Positions 35,002 through 43,246 of a DNA stretch of 64,000 nt are shown in pieces (within the stretch, counting starts at the first letter, position 1; the number at the start of each line of letters is the position of its first letter). The translations under genes were made by a program, and so were the position numbers. This DNA is from Erythrobacter aureus (GTDB taxonomy: Bacteria > Pseudomonadota > Alphaproteobacteria > Sphingomonadales > Sphingomonadaceae): contig NZ_CP031357.1 in NCBI RefSeq assembly GCF_003355455.1, positions 102,501-166,500 of the forward strand. Reading direction: 5' to 3'. The notes below the pieces were generated by a model. It was not told the origin of the DNA and made no database searches. It saw nothing but the letters and a program-made list of their open reading frames with translations.

Positions 35002-35517
35002 ATCTACCTCACACCTATCCAATAATCGCCCCCGATCATTCAGGAACAAATATGATTATAGGCAATCACCGGCGAATCTAAAAGCACTGTTTTGTATAGA
35101 AGTTTTTTTATTTTTTAGACCTAACTTTGGCCGCACTTTCTAGATGTCAATATCATACACTTTATATTTAATAGGGAAGGACCCACCGTCTCTCGCCTTG
35201 CGCCCAGGTAGTCAAAAATCTTTTTCTCTCCCAAACTCAGTTGCTTAGCGCTGAAACCTGCCTACGCTAAACAGCGTAGTACTTTGACTTAACATCACTA
35301 GATCGGAAGTATTTGGGTCCGGAGTTCTCTTTGGCGACGATCTACTCAGAGATAGCACAGGCCAATATAACTTCACCTATGGGAAACCGCGAGGAGGCAC
35401 TGGAGACAAGCATCTGCCAGAAAGATGTTGCGAGCTTGGCTCAAGAGAAGCAGCCGCCATCCTCCGTAGCTACTATCTACTCAATCACCACCGGCTTAAA
35501 TGCAGGTTACTTTCTTC
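35002..35517. other. AT-rich intergenic region with a short hairpin
   Basis: About 500 nt upstream of the AlpA-like gene, strongly AT-rich at 35050-35180. A perfect 7-bp hairpin CTACGCT-AAAC-AGCGTAG lies at 35262-35279. A + strand open frame (35313-35633) lacks a ribosome site and overlaps a better gene. Promoter and control sites for the AlpA-like gene are expected here. Confidence 0.45.
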
Positions 35518-35823
35518 TCAGTATGGAGAAGGTATCTTCTCCCAAACTCCGTCCCCGAAGACAGCAGCCACCCAACTTTCGGTCATTTGGGCGTTGGGTG
35601 GTAAAGGGGGAGCTGTTTCAGAGGTTGGCATAGGGAGGATGTAGCCAACTGCTTGGTCCCAAAAGATGCCTCCTGGTTCAAGCTCGAGCATTTCGCAATC
35701 GTCCGCCTCACAGCATTCGTCGACAAGACGCCAGAGCTGCTCAGCATCGGAAGCAAAGAAGAATCCTACGATCTCAAACGAAAGTTCCTGCTCTGAGTTC
35801 AAGCGCACCAAATAGGCCTTCAT
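35518..35823 (-). CDS. Small acidic protein of unknown function
   Basis: 101 residues from ATG 35823, chosen because AAGGG lies 8-10 nt upstream; an ATG five codons earlier overlaps that site. The sequence is acidic (DAEQLWRLVDECCEADDCEML) with a proline stretch (TSETAPPLPP) and no signal or membrane segment. Located between the AlpA-like gene and the integrase. Acidic small proteins in such positions can be DNA mimics or regulators, but nothing here shows it. Confidence 0.6.
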   Translation of the reverse strand: MKAYLVRLNSEQELSFEIVGFFFASDAEQLWRLVDECCEADDCEMLELEPGGIFWDQAVGYILPMPTSETAPPLPPNAQMTESWVAAVFGDGVWEKIPSPY

Positions 35824-35880
35824 GGCATCACCCTTCATGTTCAGTATCGCGCTCCCAACCTTGCCTATTCAGCGCACTCT

Positions 35881-37068
35881 TTACCCTTCACGCAGTTCAT
35901 CGAGATAGTCACTCCACCACTGGGCCATCTCCACCCTCTCGTCCCAATGGGCCCCTCGGTGATAGATCCCGCGGATAGCGTTGACGTCTTGGTGAGCCAG
36001 CGACCGTTCGATGGCATCCGCGCTCCAAAGACCGGACTCGTTGAGCAAAGTGGAGGCTGTCGAGCGGAAACCATGAGCCGTCATTTCACTACCGCCATAA
36101 CCAAGCCTGCGGAGCGCCTGATTGACTGTGTTTTCGCTCATTGGGCGGCCTCGAGCATGCAGGGATCGGAACACAAATCCGTTATTACCAAGCAGGCTAC
36201 GCAGCTCCTCGAACATTGCTGAGACCTGACGCGAGAGCGGCACCGTGTGCGGGCGGCGAGCCTTCATACGCCCAGCCGGAATCCTCCACTCGGATTTTTC
36301 AAGGTCGATCTCATCCCATTTCGCTAGCCTTAGTTCGCCCGGGCGAACGAAAACGTGTGGTGTGATCCTAAGGGCAAATTTCGTGATCGGGTAGCCATCG
36401 AAACCTTCGATAGCCCTCAGCAAAATACCTAGTTCCTCTGGCTCTAGAATAGCTGCGTAGTGCTTCGGAACAGGAGCTACCAACGCTCCTTGAAGAGGTT
36501 GCGCGGGATCGGCACTGCACCTTCCAGTTGCTACTCCATACCTGAATACTCGGCTCGCAAAGGAGCGAGCTCGTTTGGCGCTCTCTCGCTTTCCCTGGCG
36601 CTCGACCTTCTTCAAGACGAGTAACAGATCCTGGGGCGTAATTTCAGCGATAGGCCTCTTGCCAATCCCCACACGGAGCAGGTCGAGAAACCACTTTGCC
36701 TTTTTTACGGTGGAGGGTGCGAGACCCTCTGCTTCGCGTTTAGCTATGAATTCCTCTGCAACGTCTTCAAAGCGGTTCCCCGCACTGAGCATTGCAGTCT
36801 GCTTCTCATTGCGCCGACGCTGAACTGGATCACCGCCACGAGCTAATTCTAACTTCGCCTCATCGCGTCTTGATCGAGCTTCCTTCAGGGAGATCTGAGG
36901 ATAGGTACCGAATGAGAGTTTCTGCTCGAGGCCTTTGATTCGCAGTTTCAACTTCCAAAGCTTGGATCCGCTTGGCCGTACAAGTAGGTACAACCCACCG
37001 CCATCGGCGAGCTTGTACTCCTTATCCCTCGGTTTTGCTTGACGAATTTGGACATCGGTCAGCGCCAT
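35881..37068 (-). CDS. P4-type tyrosine integrase
   Basis: 395 residues from ATG 37068 (GAGG upstream); a longer frame to 37302 would run into the tRNA and is rejected. N-terminal DUF4102-like arm-binding domain (ADGGGLYLLV, KLWKLKLRIKG), core-binding domain (about 95-185), and catalytic domain with R242 (VRPGELRLAKW), H332-R335 (HGFRSTAS), H359 and nucleophile Y369 (GIYHRG), so the enzyme looks intact. It lies 185 nt from the tRNA-Leu gene whose 3' end is duplicated at 23051, so this integrase inserted the island there. Confidence 0.95.
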   Translation of the reverse strand: MALTDVQIRQAKPRDKEYKLADGGGLYLLVRPSGSKLWKLKLRIKGLEQKLSFGTYPQISLKEARSRRDEAKLELARGGDPVQRRRNEKQTAMLSAGNRFEDVAEEFIAKREAEGLAPSTVKKAKWFLDLLRVGIGKRPIAEITPQDLLLVLKKVERQGKRESAKRARSFASRVFRYGVATGRCSADPAQPLQGALVAPVPKHYAAILEPEELGILLRAIEGFDGYPITKFALRITPHVFVRPGELRLAKWDEIDLEKSEWRIPAGRMKARRPHTVPLSRQVSAMFEELRSLLGNNGFVFRSLHARGRPMSENTVNQALRRLGYGGSEMTAHGFRSTASTLLNESGLWSADAIERSLAHQDVNAIRGIYHRGAHWDERVEMAQWWSDYLDELREG

Positions 37069-37148
37069 TGGGGGCCTCATTCTCAAAAATGTCGCCAGCG
37101 AGCCATATTCTTGGGGGCCTGGCCCCCAGATAGGCCCCGCGAGGCCCC
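37068..37148. repeat. Cluster of GGCCCCCA boxes beside the integrase start
   Basis: TTGGGGGCC at 37068-37076 (overlapping the integrase ribosome site), TTGGGGGCC at 37111-37119, TGGCCCCCA at 37120-37128, then GGCCCC at 37133 and GGCCCCA at 37143. The middle two form an inverted pair. Similar boxes sit near the left end (23128-23148). Candidate integrase arm sites and autoregulatory sites. Confidence 0.5.
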
Positions 37149-37208
37149 AAATCCCGACGAACGTGGAGGAACGCTGGCGATCGATCGGTACAAATAAATG
37201 GCCGATTT

Positions 37209-37230
37209 CCAATGGTTTTTCAACCATTGG
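37209..37230. terminator. 9-bp hairpin downstream of tRNA-Leu
   Basis: CCAATGGTT (37209-37217) and AACCATTGG (37222-37230) form a perfect stem with a 4-nt loop, 22 nt past the tRNA 3' end. It could end tRNA transcription or serve in excision; no T-run is present. Confidence 0.4.
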
Positions 37231-37251
37231 CAAGCATCTGAGATCAGGAAA

Positions 37252-37273
37252 ATGGTGCCCAGAAGAGGACTCG
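37252..37273. repeat. Right attachment repeat, within the tRNA-Leu 3' end
   Basis: Direct repeat partner of 23051-23071 (21 of 22 nt). It covers the CCA end, acceptor strand and part of the T arm of tRNA-Leu, the usual target of P4-type integrases. Confidence 0.85.
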
Positions 37274-37339
37274 AACCTCCACGCCCTTGCGAGCGCCGCC
37301 ACCTGAAGACGGTGCGTCTACCAATTCCGCCATCTGGGC
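37253..37339 (-). tRNA. tRNA-Leu (anticodon CAG)
   Basis: 87 nt on the minus strand including encoded CCA. The acceptor strands GCCCAGA and TCTGGGC pair; the D arm reads GCGGAATTGGTAGACGC; the anticodon arm is CCGTC-TTCAGGT-GGCGG with CAG in the loop; a long variable arm follows (class II, as for Leu); the T arm contains GGTTCGAGTCC. It decodes CUG. The gene remains complete because the island restored its 3' end. Confidence 0.95.
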
Positions 37340-37512
37340 ACACTTGTCGCTGGCCGGTCATCGAAGCACGGCTGCGGGTAGGGGCGCGCCACTAGCGAAG
37401 GGGGGCGAGTCCTGTCAACGTCTTTCGCGACCGCCGGAACGCTTGCGGGCGGCCAAGGGTTGAGGCAAGGGGCGCAGCGACAAATTCAGCGACTAGGATA
37501 CAGGCGATTACG

Positions 37513-38463
37513 ATGGCTAAGAGCGGCGCTTTGGACGGCAAGCTGGTGGTGCTGATGGGTGGCAGCGGCTTCATCGGCAATTACGTGGCGCAAGCGCTGC
37601 TGTCGCGCGGCGCGCGGGTACGCATCGCCAGCCGAAACCCCGAAAAAGCATTCAAATTGAAGCCGCTCGCCAATCTCGGCCAGATGCAGTTTGCGCGCTG
37701 CGATGCGAGCGATCGCCAGTCGGTCGAGCGTTGCATTGTCGGCGCAGATGCGGTGGTCAATCTGGTCGGCGCCTTCGACGGCGATCTCTACCGTCTGATG
37801 GGCGAAGCACCCGGCTGGATGGCCGAGGCAGCCGCCAGGCAAGGCGCCAGCGCGTTCGTGCATGTCAGCGCGATCGCCGCCGAGCCCGAGGAGGGTACCG
37901 AAATCGAATATGCCGGGGCCAAAAAGCTCGGCGAAGAGCGCGTGCTGGCCGCCTTTCCCAAGGCGACCATCCTGCGCCCGAGCATCCTGTTCGGCAAGGA
38001 CGACAATTTCATCAACATGTTCGCCGGGCTCATCTCCGCGCTGCCCGTCCTGCCGGTCTTCGCCCCCGATTCGAAGCTACAGGTGGTTTATGTCGACGAT
38101 GTCGCCGAAGCAGCGGTACGCGCGCTCGAGGACCCGGGCACGCATGGCGGCAAGACTTACGAGCTGGGCGGACCCGAACAGCTCTCCATGATGGAAATCA
38201 ATCAGGCCATTGCCACAGCGCAGAACCGTAATCGCAGCTTCCTGCCCATGCCTGATGCCCTGTCGGCAACCTTCGCAGCGCTGCCCGGCACACCGATGGG
38301 CAGCGACCAATGGCAACTGCTCAAGCAGGGCAACGTAGTCTCGGGCGATTTCCCTGGCTTTGCCAAGTTAGGGATCGAGCCCAAGCCGCTTGGCCTGTTC
38401 CTCGACAAGTGGATGGTCCGCTATCGCAAGCACGGCCGCTTCAACGAACGGCTGCGCGCCTGA
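37513..38463 (+). CDS. NDUFA9-like NAD(P)-binding protein (atypical SDR)
   Basis: 316 residues. Rossmann motif GGSGFIG (16-22) at the N-terminus, then DASDRQSVERC and VVNLVGAFDG, as in the complex I NDUFA9/epimerase-like atypical SDR family found beside housekeeping genes in alphaproteobacteria. EYAGAKKLGEERV takes the place of the YxxxK catalytic motif; the C-terminal VYVDDVAEA is typical. May assist quinone- or membrane-linked metabolism; the precise substrate is not known. Confidence 0.9.
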   Translation: MAKSGALDGKLVVLMGGSGFIGNYVAQALLSRGARVRIASRNPEKAFKLKPLANLGQMQFARCDASDRQSVERCIVGADAVVNLVGAFDGDLYRLMGEAPGWMAEAAARQGASAFVHVSAIAAEPEEGTEIEYAGAKKLGEERVLAAFPKATILRPSILFGKDDNFINMFAGLISALPVLPVFAPDSKLQVVYVDDVAEAAVRALEDPGTHGGKTYELGGPEQLSMMEINQAIATAQNRNRSFLPMPDALSATFAALPGTPMGSDQWQLLKQGNVVSGDFPGFAKLGIEPKPLGLFLDKWMVRYRKHGRFNERLRA

Positions 38464-38464
38464 G

Positions 38465-38932
38465 CTAATCTTCGGTGGCGCTGTCGTCCGCGAGCAGCGC
38501 CACGGGCTCGACCAGCAGTTCCGCGCCCCTGCTGCCGGTAATGCGGACGCGCGTGCCAGCCTCCGCGTCGGCGCCGCGCGCGATCCACTCGCTATCGCCC
38601 ACCTTTACTCGCCCTTCCCCATCGGCGATCGCCTGCGTCACCAGCGCGGTCTCGCCCACCAGCCGCCCGGCGCGGTTGTTGAGCAGCGGATCGGAGGAGA
38701 CGATCGGGCGATCGCGCAGCCAGCGCTTGGCCGAAAAGGCAAAGATCAGCGACAGCGAGACCCAGGCGACGATCTGCAAGGCCAGCGGCGGCGCGGAGAT
38801 AAAGGCCAGCACCGCGATCCCCAGCGCCGCCATCGCCAGCCAGATGAGGTAAACCCCGGGCACCACCATTTCCAACATGGCCAGCGTCAGGCCGACGATC
38901 AGCCAGACCCAATAGGTTTCGACGCCATCCAT
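38465..38932 (-). CDS. NfeD-like membrane protein
   Basis: 155 residues. Three or four hydrophobic segments in the first 75 residues (VWLIVGLTLAMLEMVVPGVYLIWLA is one region of them) followed by a C-terminal OB-fold domain (about 85-150; RAGRLVGETALVTQA). This is the short NfeD form, which partners with SPFH proteins in membrane microdomain maintenance. It starts 11 nt after the SPFH gene stop in the same operon and ends convergent with the NDUFA9-like gene. Confidence 0.9.
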   Translation of the reverse strand: MDGVETYWVWLIVGLTLAMLEMVVPGVYLIWLAMAALGIAVLAFISAPPLALQIVAWVSLSLIFAFSAKRWLRDRPIVSSDPLLNNRAGRLVGETALVTQAIADGEGRVKVGDSEWIARGADAEAGTRVRITGSRGAELLVEPVALLADDSATED

Positions 38933-38943
38933 CGCCCGAACGC

Positions 38944-39951
38944 CTAGCTATCGCGCGAGCGCGGCACGCTGGGCCGCCGCACGGGCGCCGGATCGCGGCT
39001 CGGAGGGATCGGGCTGCCGGTATCGACCGTGCCCTCGACATCGTCGAACGTGCCCTTGATCAGCTCGCCGATCCCGCCGAGCGAGCCGATGAGTTGCGTC
39101 GCTTCGACCGGGAACAGAATTGTCTTGGCATTGGGACTGTCCGCGAATTTCCCTACCGCCTTGGTGTATTCCTGCGCGACGAAATAATTGATCGCCTGAT
39201 TGCCCGACGAAGCGATGGCATTGGAGACCATCTCGGTCGCCCTGGCTTCCGCTTCGGCCGCGCGCTCACGCGCCTCGGCGTCGCGGAACTGGGCCTCGCG
39301 CTTGCCCTCCGCCTCGAGAATGGCGGACTGCTTGCGTCCTTCGGCGCGCAGGATCGAGCTGGTCTTGTCACCTTCGGCCTCAAGGATTTCGGCGCGCTTC
39401 AGGCGTTCGGCCTTCATCTGACGCGCCATGGCCTCGGAGATATCGACCGGCGGGCGGATGTCCTTGATCTCGACGCGGGTGATCTTGATGCCCCAGGGCG
39501 AGGTGGCATGATCGACCACGCTCAGCAGCCGGGCATTGATCTCGTCGCGCTTCGACAGCGTCTCGTCGAGATCCATCGAGCCCATGACGGTGCGCAGGTT
39601 CGTGGTCGTCAGCGCGAGGATCGCATTGTGCAGGCCCGACACCTCATAGGCCGCCTTGCCCGCATCGAGCACCTGAAAGAACACCACCGCGTCGACGCCG
39701 ACCATGGCATTGTCCTTCGTGATGATTTCCTGACCCGGAATATCGAGCACCTGTTCCATCATGTTGATCTTGTGCCCGACGCGATCGATGAACGGGATAA
39801 TCAGGTGCAGCCCCGGTTCGGCCGCCATGGTGAACTTGCCCAGCCGCTCGATCGTATAAACGAAGCCCTGCTTCACCACGCGCACGCCCATTATCAGGAA
39901 CAGCACGACCAGCAGCACCAGCAATATCAGAACTAGCGAACCACCCAGCAT
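38944..39951 (-). CDS. SPFH/band 7 (stomatin/paraslipin) protein
   Basis: 335 residues. One N-terminal membrane anchor (LVLILLVLLVVLFLIMG), then the SPFH domain starting RVVKQGFVYTIERLGKF and running to about residue 185, then a long charged coiled coil (RLKRAEILEAEGDKTSS through AEARATEM) and a proline-rich tail. This matches QmcA/paraslipin proteins that scaffold membrane domains with NfeD. Transcribed with the NfeD-like gene. Confidence 0.93.
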   Translation of the reverse strand: MLGGSLVLILLVLLVVLFLIMGVRVVKQGFVYTIERLGKFTMAAEPGLHLIIPFIDRVGHKINMMEQVLDIPGQEIITKDNAMVGVDAVVFFQVLDAGKAAYEVSGLHNAILALTTTNLRTVMGSMDLDETLSKRDEINARLLSVVDHATSPWGIKITRVEIKDIRPPVDISEAMARQMKAERLKRAEILEAEGDKTSSILRAEGRKQSAILEAEGKREAQFRDAEARERAAEAEARATEMVSNAIASSGNQAINYFVAQEYTKAVGKFADSPNAKTILFPVEATQLIGSLGGIGELIKGTFDDVEGTVDTGSPIPPSRDPAPVRRPSVPRSRDS

Positions 39952-40112
39952 CTCGACCCTCCTATGATCTCGTGCATGGTAGCGTGCACAGGGCTGACGG
40001 CAAGCGAAAGCGGATCAAGGCGCTGCGCCTCAAGTTGCCGCCATATGGACAAGCCCGCGCGGGCGCGTCAGGATAGGTTGCGAAGAGCGACGCAAATGTC
40101 GCCGGGGAGAGG

Positions 40113-42287
40113 ATGATGCGAGGGATCGGTTGGGCGGCACTGGCCGCGCTTGGGTTTTCCGGGGCGCTGGCCGGATGCAACATGGCGACGAACGAAAATA
40201 CCGAAGGCGGGATCGATAATGTCCGTCTGGTCAATGCGGGCGACGATCCAGCCAACTGGATCACGCACGGCAAGACCTATTCCGAACAGCGCTATTCCCC
40301 ACTCGACCAGATCAACCGCGAGACTGTCGGCGAACTGGGGCTCGCCTGGTCCGCCGATATGGACACCGCGCGCGGACAGGAAGCGACGCCGCTGGTGATG
40401 GACGGCAAGCTCTACGTCACCAGCGCATGGAGCAAGGTTTTTGCCTTCGACGCCGCCACCGGCGCGCCGCTGTGGAGCTACGATCCACAAGTTCCCGGCG
40501 AGACCGGCGTGAAGGTCTGCTGCGATGTCGTAAACCGCGGACTGGCGGCGTGGGGCGAGCATCTTTTCCTCGGCACGCTCGACGGGCGACTGGTCGCGCT
40601 CGACCGCGAGACGGGCGACGTCGCTTGGGAAAAGGTCACCGTCGACCAATCGCAAAGCTATTCGATCACCGGCGCACCGCGCGTGATCGACGGCAAGGTG
40701 CTGATCGGCAATGGCGGCGCCGAATTCGGCGTGCGCGGCTATATCGCTGCCTATGACGCCGAGGATGGCGACGAGCTGTGGCGGTTCTACACTGTGCCGG
40801 GCGACGAGGGCGAGAACGCGCCCGAATATCTGAAAGCCGCCGCCAAGACCTGGAGCGGCGATGTGCTGGGCAGCGAGAGCGGCATCGGCGGGGGCGGCAC
40901 GGTGTGGGATTCGATGGCCTACGATCCCGAACTCGACCTGCTCTATTTCGGCGTCGGCAACGGTAGCCCGTGGAACCGCGCCTATCGCAGCCCCGGCGCA
41001 GACGGCGCGGGCGACGGCGACAATCTCTACCTTTCCAGCATTGTGGCGATCCGTCCCGACACCGGCGAATATGTCTGGCACTACCAGACCACACCGGGCG
41101 AGACCTGGGACTACACCGCGACGCAGCACATCGTGCTCGCCGACATGGAGATCGACGGGCGGACACGGCAGGTGTTGATGCAGGCGCCCAAGAACGGGTT
41201 CTTCTACGTGCTCGACCGCGCGACCGGTGAGTTTATCAGCGCCGAGCCCTATATTCCGCTCAACTGGGCGACAGGCATGGACGAAAACGGTCGCCCGATC
41301 GAAAACCCCGAAACGCGCGTGGACGTGACCGGCCAGCCCGCGCTGGTCATGCCCGGCCCGCTGGGCGGGCACAATTGGCACCCGATGGCCTACCATCCGG
41401 GCGAAAACCTCGTCTACATCCCGGCCTTCGAAGCGGCGATGCTCTATGCTCCGCAATCGGACTGGAAGCCCGATCGCAAACGCGGCTTCAATATCGGCTT
41501 CGACATGGGTGCCGGCGATCTGCCGCCCGATATGGGCTTCCGCCGCGAAGTGCAGGGCACCATCAAGGGCAAGCTGCTGGCCTGGGACCCGGTCAACCAG
41601 GAGGCCAAGTGGACGGTCGAGCATCCCGGCCCGTGGAACGGCGGCGTGCTGGCGACCGGCGGGGGCCTTGTCTTCCAGGGCAATTCGGGCAGCGAATTTT
41701 CCGCCTATGACAGCTCCACCGGCAACAAATTGTGGAGCTTCGCCGCGCAGACCGGCGTGGTCGCTCCGCCGATCACCTACACCGTGAACGGCGAGCAATA
41801 TGTCGCCGTGCTGGCAGGCTGGGGCGGTGCTTTCGCTCTCACCGCCGACGGCACACTGATCGACCAGATGCATCCGGTGCGAAACATCAGCCGCCTGCTC
41901 GTGTTCAAGATCGGCGGCACGGCCGAACTTCCGGCCGAACCCGCGCTTGCGGCAGCCCCGCTCGATCCTCCGCCGAGCCGTGCGAGCGCCGCCACGATCG
42001 AGTTGGGGCGCGAGAAATACGCGCGCTATTGCTCGGTCTGTCATGCGCCGGGCGCGGTGGGTTCGACCGTGCTACCCGACCTACGTCGCTCGGGTGCGCT
42101 CGACAACCGGCAGGCCTGGCAGCAGATCGTCCACGAAGGGGCGCTGCAGGGCAACGGCATGGCCAGTTTCGAGGGCTCGCTGACGCCTGAAGAAATCGAG
42201 GCGATCCGCGCCTATGTGATAAGGCGCGCCAATGAGGACAAGGAAATGGAGAACGCCCGCGCGGCCAATCGCGTCGCGCGGCGCTGA
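40113..42287 (+). CDS. PQQ-dependent quinohemoprotein alcohol dehydrogenase, lipoprotein
   Basis: 724 residues. A lipobox (SGALAGC, C22) implies a membrane-anchored periplasmic lipoprotein. The eight-bladed PQQ propeller shows the vicinal disulfide pair KVCCDV (C136-C137), the W-motif segments and GDNLYLSSIVA with the catalytic Asp. A C-terminal cytochrome c domain has CSVCH (C640-C643-H644). It would oxidise alcohols in the periplasm and pass electrons through heme c. GGGGAGAGG overlaps the first ATG closely, so ATG 40116 may be the actual start. Ca versus lanthanide use was not decided. Confidence 0.93.
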   Translation: MMRGIGWAALAALGFSGALAGCNMATNENTEGGIDNVRLVNAGDDPANWITHGKTYSEQRYSPLDQINRETVGELGLAWSADMDTARGQEATPLVMDGKLYVTSAWSKVFAFDAATGAPLWSYDPQVPGETGVKVCCDVVNRGLAAWGEHLFLGTLDGRLVALDRETGDVAWEKVTVDQSQSYSITGAPRVIDGKVLIGNGGAEFGVRGYIAAYDAEDGDELWRFYTVPGDEGENAPEYLKAAAKTWSGDVLGSESGIGGGGTVWDSMAYDPELDLLYFGVGNGSPWNRAYRSPGADGAGDGDNLYLSSIVAIRPDTGEYVWHYQTTPGETWDYTATQHIVLADMEIDGRTRQVLMQAPKNGFFYVLDRATGEFISAEPYIPLNWATGMDENGRPIENPETRVDVTGQPALVMPGPLGGHNWHPMAYHPGENLVYIPAFEAAMLYAPQSDWKPDRKRGFNIGFDMGAGDLPPDMGFRREVQGTIKGKLLAWDPVNQEAKWTVEHPGPWNGGVLATGGGLVFQGNSGSEFSAYDSSTGNKLWSFAAQTGVVAPPITYTVNGEQYVAVLAGWGGAFALTADGTLIDQMHPVRNISRLLVFKIGGTAELPAEPALAAAPLDPPPSRASAATIELGREKYARYCSVCHAPGAVGSTVLPDLRRSGALDNRQAWQQIVHEGALQGNGMASFEGSLTPEEIEAIRAYVIRRANEDKEMENARAANRVARR

Positions 42288-43142
42288 TCAGCCGCTGAAG
42301 ACCACCGTGCGCTGACCGTTGAGGAGCACACGCTCCTCCAGGTGAAGCCGCACAGCCTCGGCCAGCACGCGGCTCTCGATATCGCGGCCCTTGCGAACAA
42401 GTTCGTCGGGCGTGTCGGCATGGCCGATGCTTTCCGCGTCCTGGTGAATGATCGGCCCCTCGTCGAGGTCGGCTGTGACGTAATGCGCGCTCGCCCCAAT
42501 CATCTTGACCCCGCGCTCATAGGCCTGGTGATAGGGCTTGGCGCCTTTGAACCCCGGCAGGAAACTGTGGTGGATGTTGATGCAGCGCCCGGCGAAATGG
42601 GCCGCCTGTTCATCCGAGAGGATCTGCATGTAGCGCGCCAGGACGATCAGTTCCGCGTCGGTGTCCTCGGCGATGGTTCTCACCTGCGCTTCCTGTTGGG
42701 CCTTGGTCTCGCGCGTGATCGGCAGGTGGAGGAAAGGGATGTCGCCGAGATGCGTGTGTTCGATCGCCTCGCGCGGATGATTGGAAACAATCGCCACCGG
42801 CTCCATCGGCAGTTCGCCGATACGCCAGCGGTAGAGCAGGTCGGCGAGGCAGTGGTCGAACTTGCTGACCATGATCAGCACACGGCGCGGGCGGTCGCGC
42901 AGCGCGAGCTTCCAGTCCATCGAATACTCGTCGGCAAGCGGCGCGAACTCGGCGCGGATCGTCTCGCGCGAGGTGTCGCCAGGATCGAATTCGACGCGCA
43001 TGAAGAAGGCATCGCTGGCGCGGTCATTGAACTGTTGCGCCTCGAGGATATTGCCGCCTCGCTCGAACAGGAAGGTTGTGACGCGCGCGGTGATTCCCGG
43101 GCGGTCGGTGCAGGACAGTGTGAGGACCAGCGGTTGTGTCAT
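42288..43142 (-). CDS. purU: Formyltetrahydrofolate deformylase
   Basis: 284 residues from ATG 43142, preceded by GAGGAGGG. N-terminal ACT domain (LTLSCTDRPGITARV) and C-terminal formyltransferase-fold domain with the hydrolytic triad region INIHHSFLPGFKGAKPYHQA and DEGPII. It hydrolyses 10-formyl-THF to THF and formate. Formate is the substrate of PurT, encoded two genes upstream on the same strand. The enzyme ends one base from the PQQ dehydrogenase stop (convergent). Confidence 0.95.
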   Translation of the reverse strand: MTQPLVLTLSCTDRPGITARVTTFLFERGGNILEAQQFNDRASDAFFMRVEFDPGDTSRETIRAEFAPLADEYSMDWKLALRDRPRRVLIMVSKFDHCLADLLYRWRIGELPMEPVAIVSNHPREAIEHTHLGDIPFLHLPITRETKAQQEAQVRTIAEDTDAELIVLARYMQILSDEQAAHFAGRCINIHHSFLPGFKGAKPYHQAYERGVKMIGASAHYVTADLDEGPIIHQDAESIGHADTPDELVRKGRDIESRVLAEAVRLHLEERVLLNGQRTVVFSG

Positions 43143-43246
43143 GGTGGCCCTCCTCACTCGACTGCCGCTGCCAAGGCAAGCGCAATCCGGCTTGGCCCGG
43201 AGCAATAGGGACTTGGACAGCTATCCGGGACCAGCCGAGTGGCCCC

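Larger units (their letters stand above)
23051..37273. mobile_element. 14.2-kb integrative island at tRNA-Leu with restriction genes and a replication module
   Basis: Bounded by a direct repeat (23051-23071 and 37252-37273) that matches the 3' end of the intact tRNA-Leu gene at the right end. The integrase lies next to the intact tRNA, the standard arrangement for tRNA-targeting integrative elements. Base composition is visibly more AT-rich than the flanks, especially 30.9-31.1 and 35.0-35.3 kb. Contents left to right: unknown protein, restriction subunit, methyltransferase, DUF262/DUF1524 protein, dead exonuclease-like protein, small zinc-type protein, small HGG-motif protein, VapE-type ATPase with iteron-like repeats, AlpA-like regulator, small protein, integrase. 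No capsid, tail, terminase or conjugation genes are seen. Confidence 0.85.

Noticed and set aside
35313..35633. 106-codon plus-strand open frame in the island
   Set aside because: No ribosome site; overlaps a better supported minus-strand gene.
40068..42044. 658-codon minus-strand open frame across the PQQ dehydrogenase gene
   Set aside because: Antisense shadow; the plus strand encodes all PQQ and heme c motifs.
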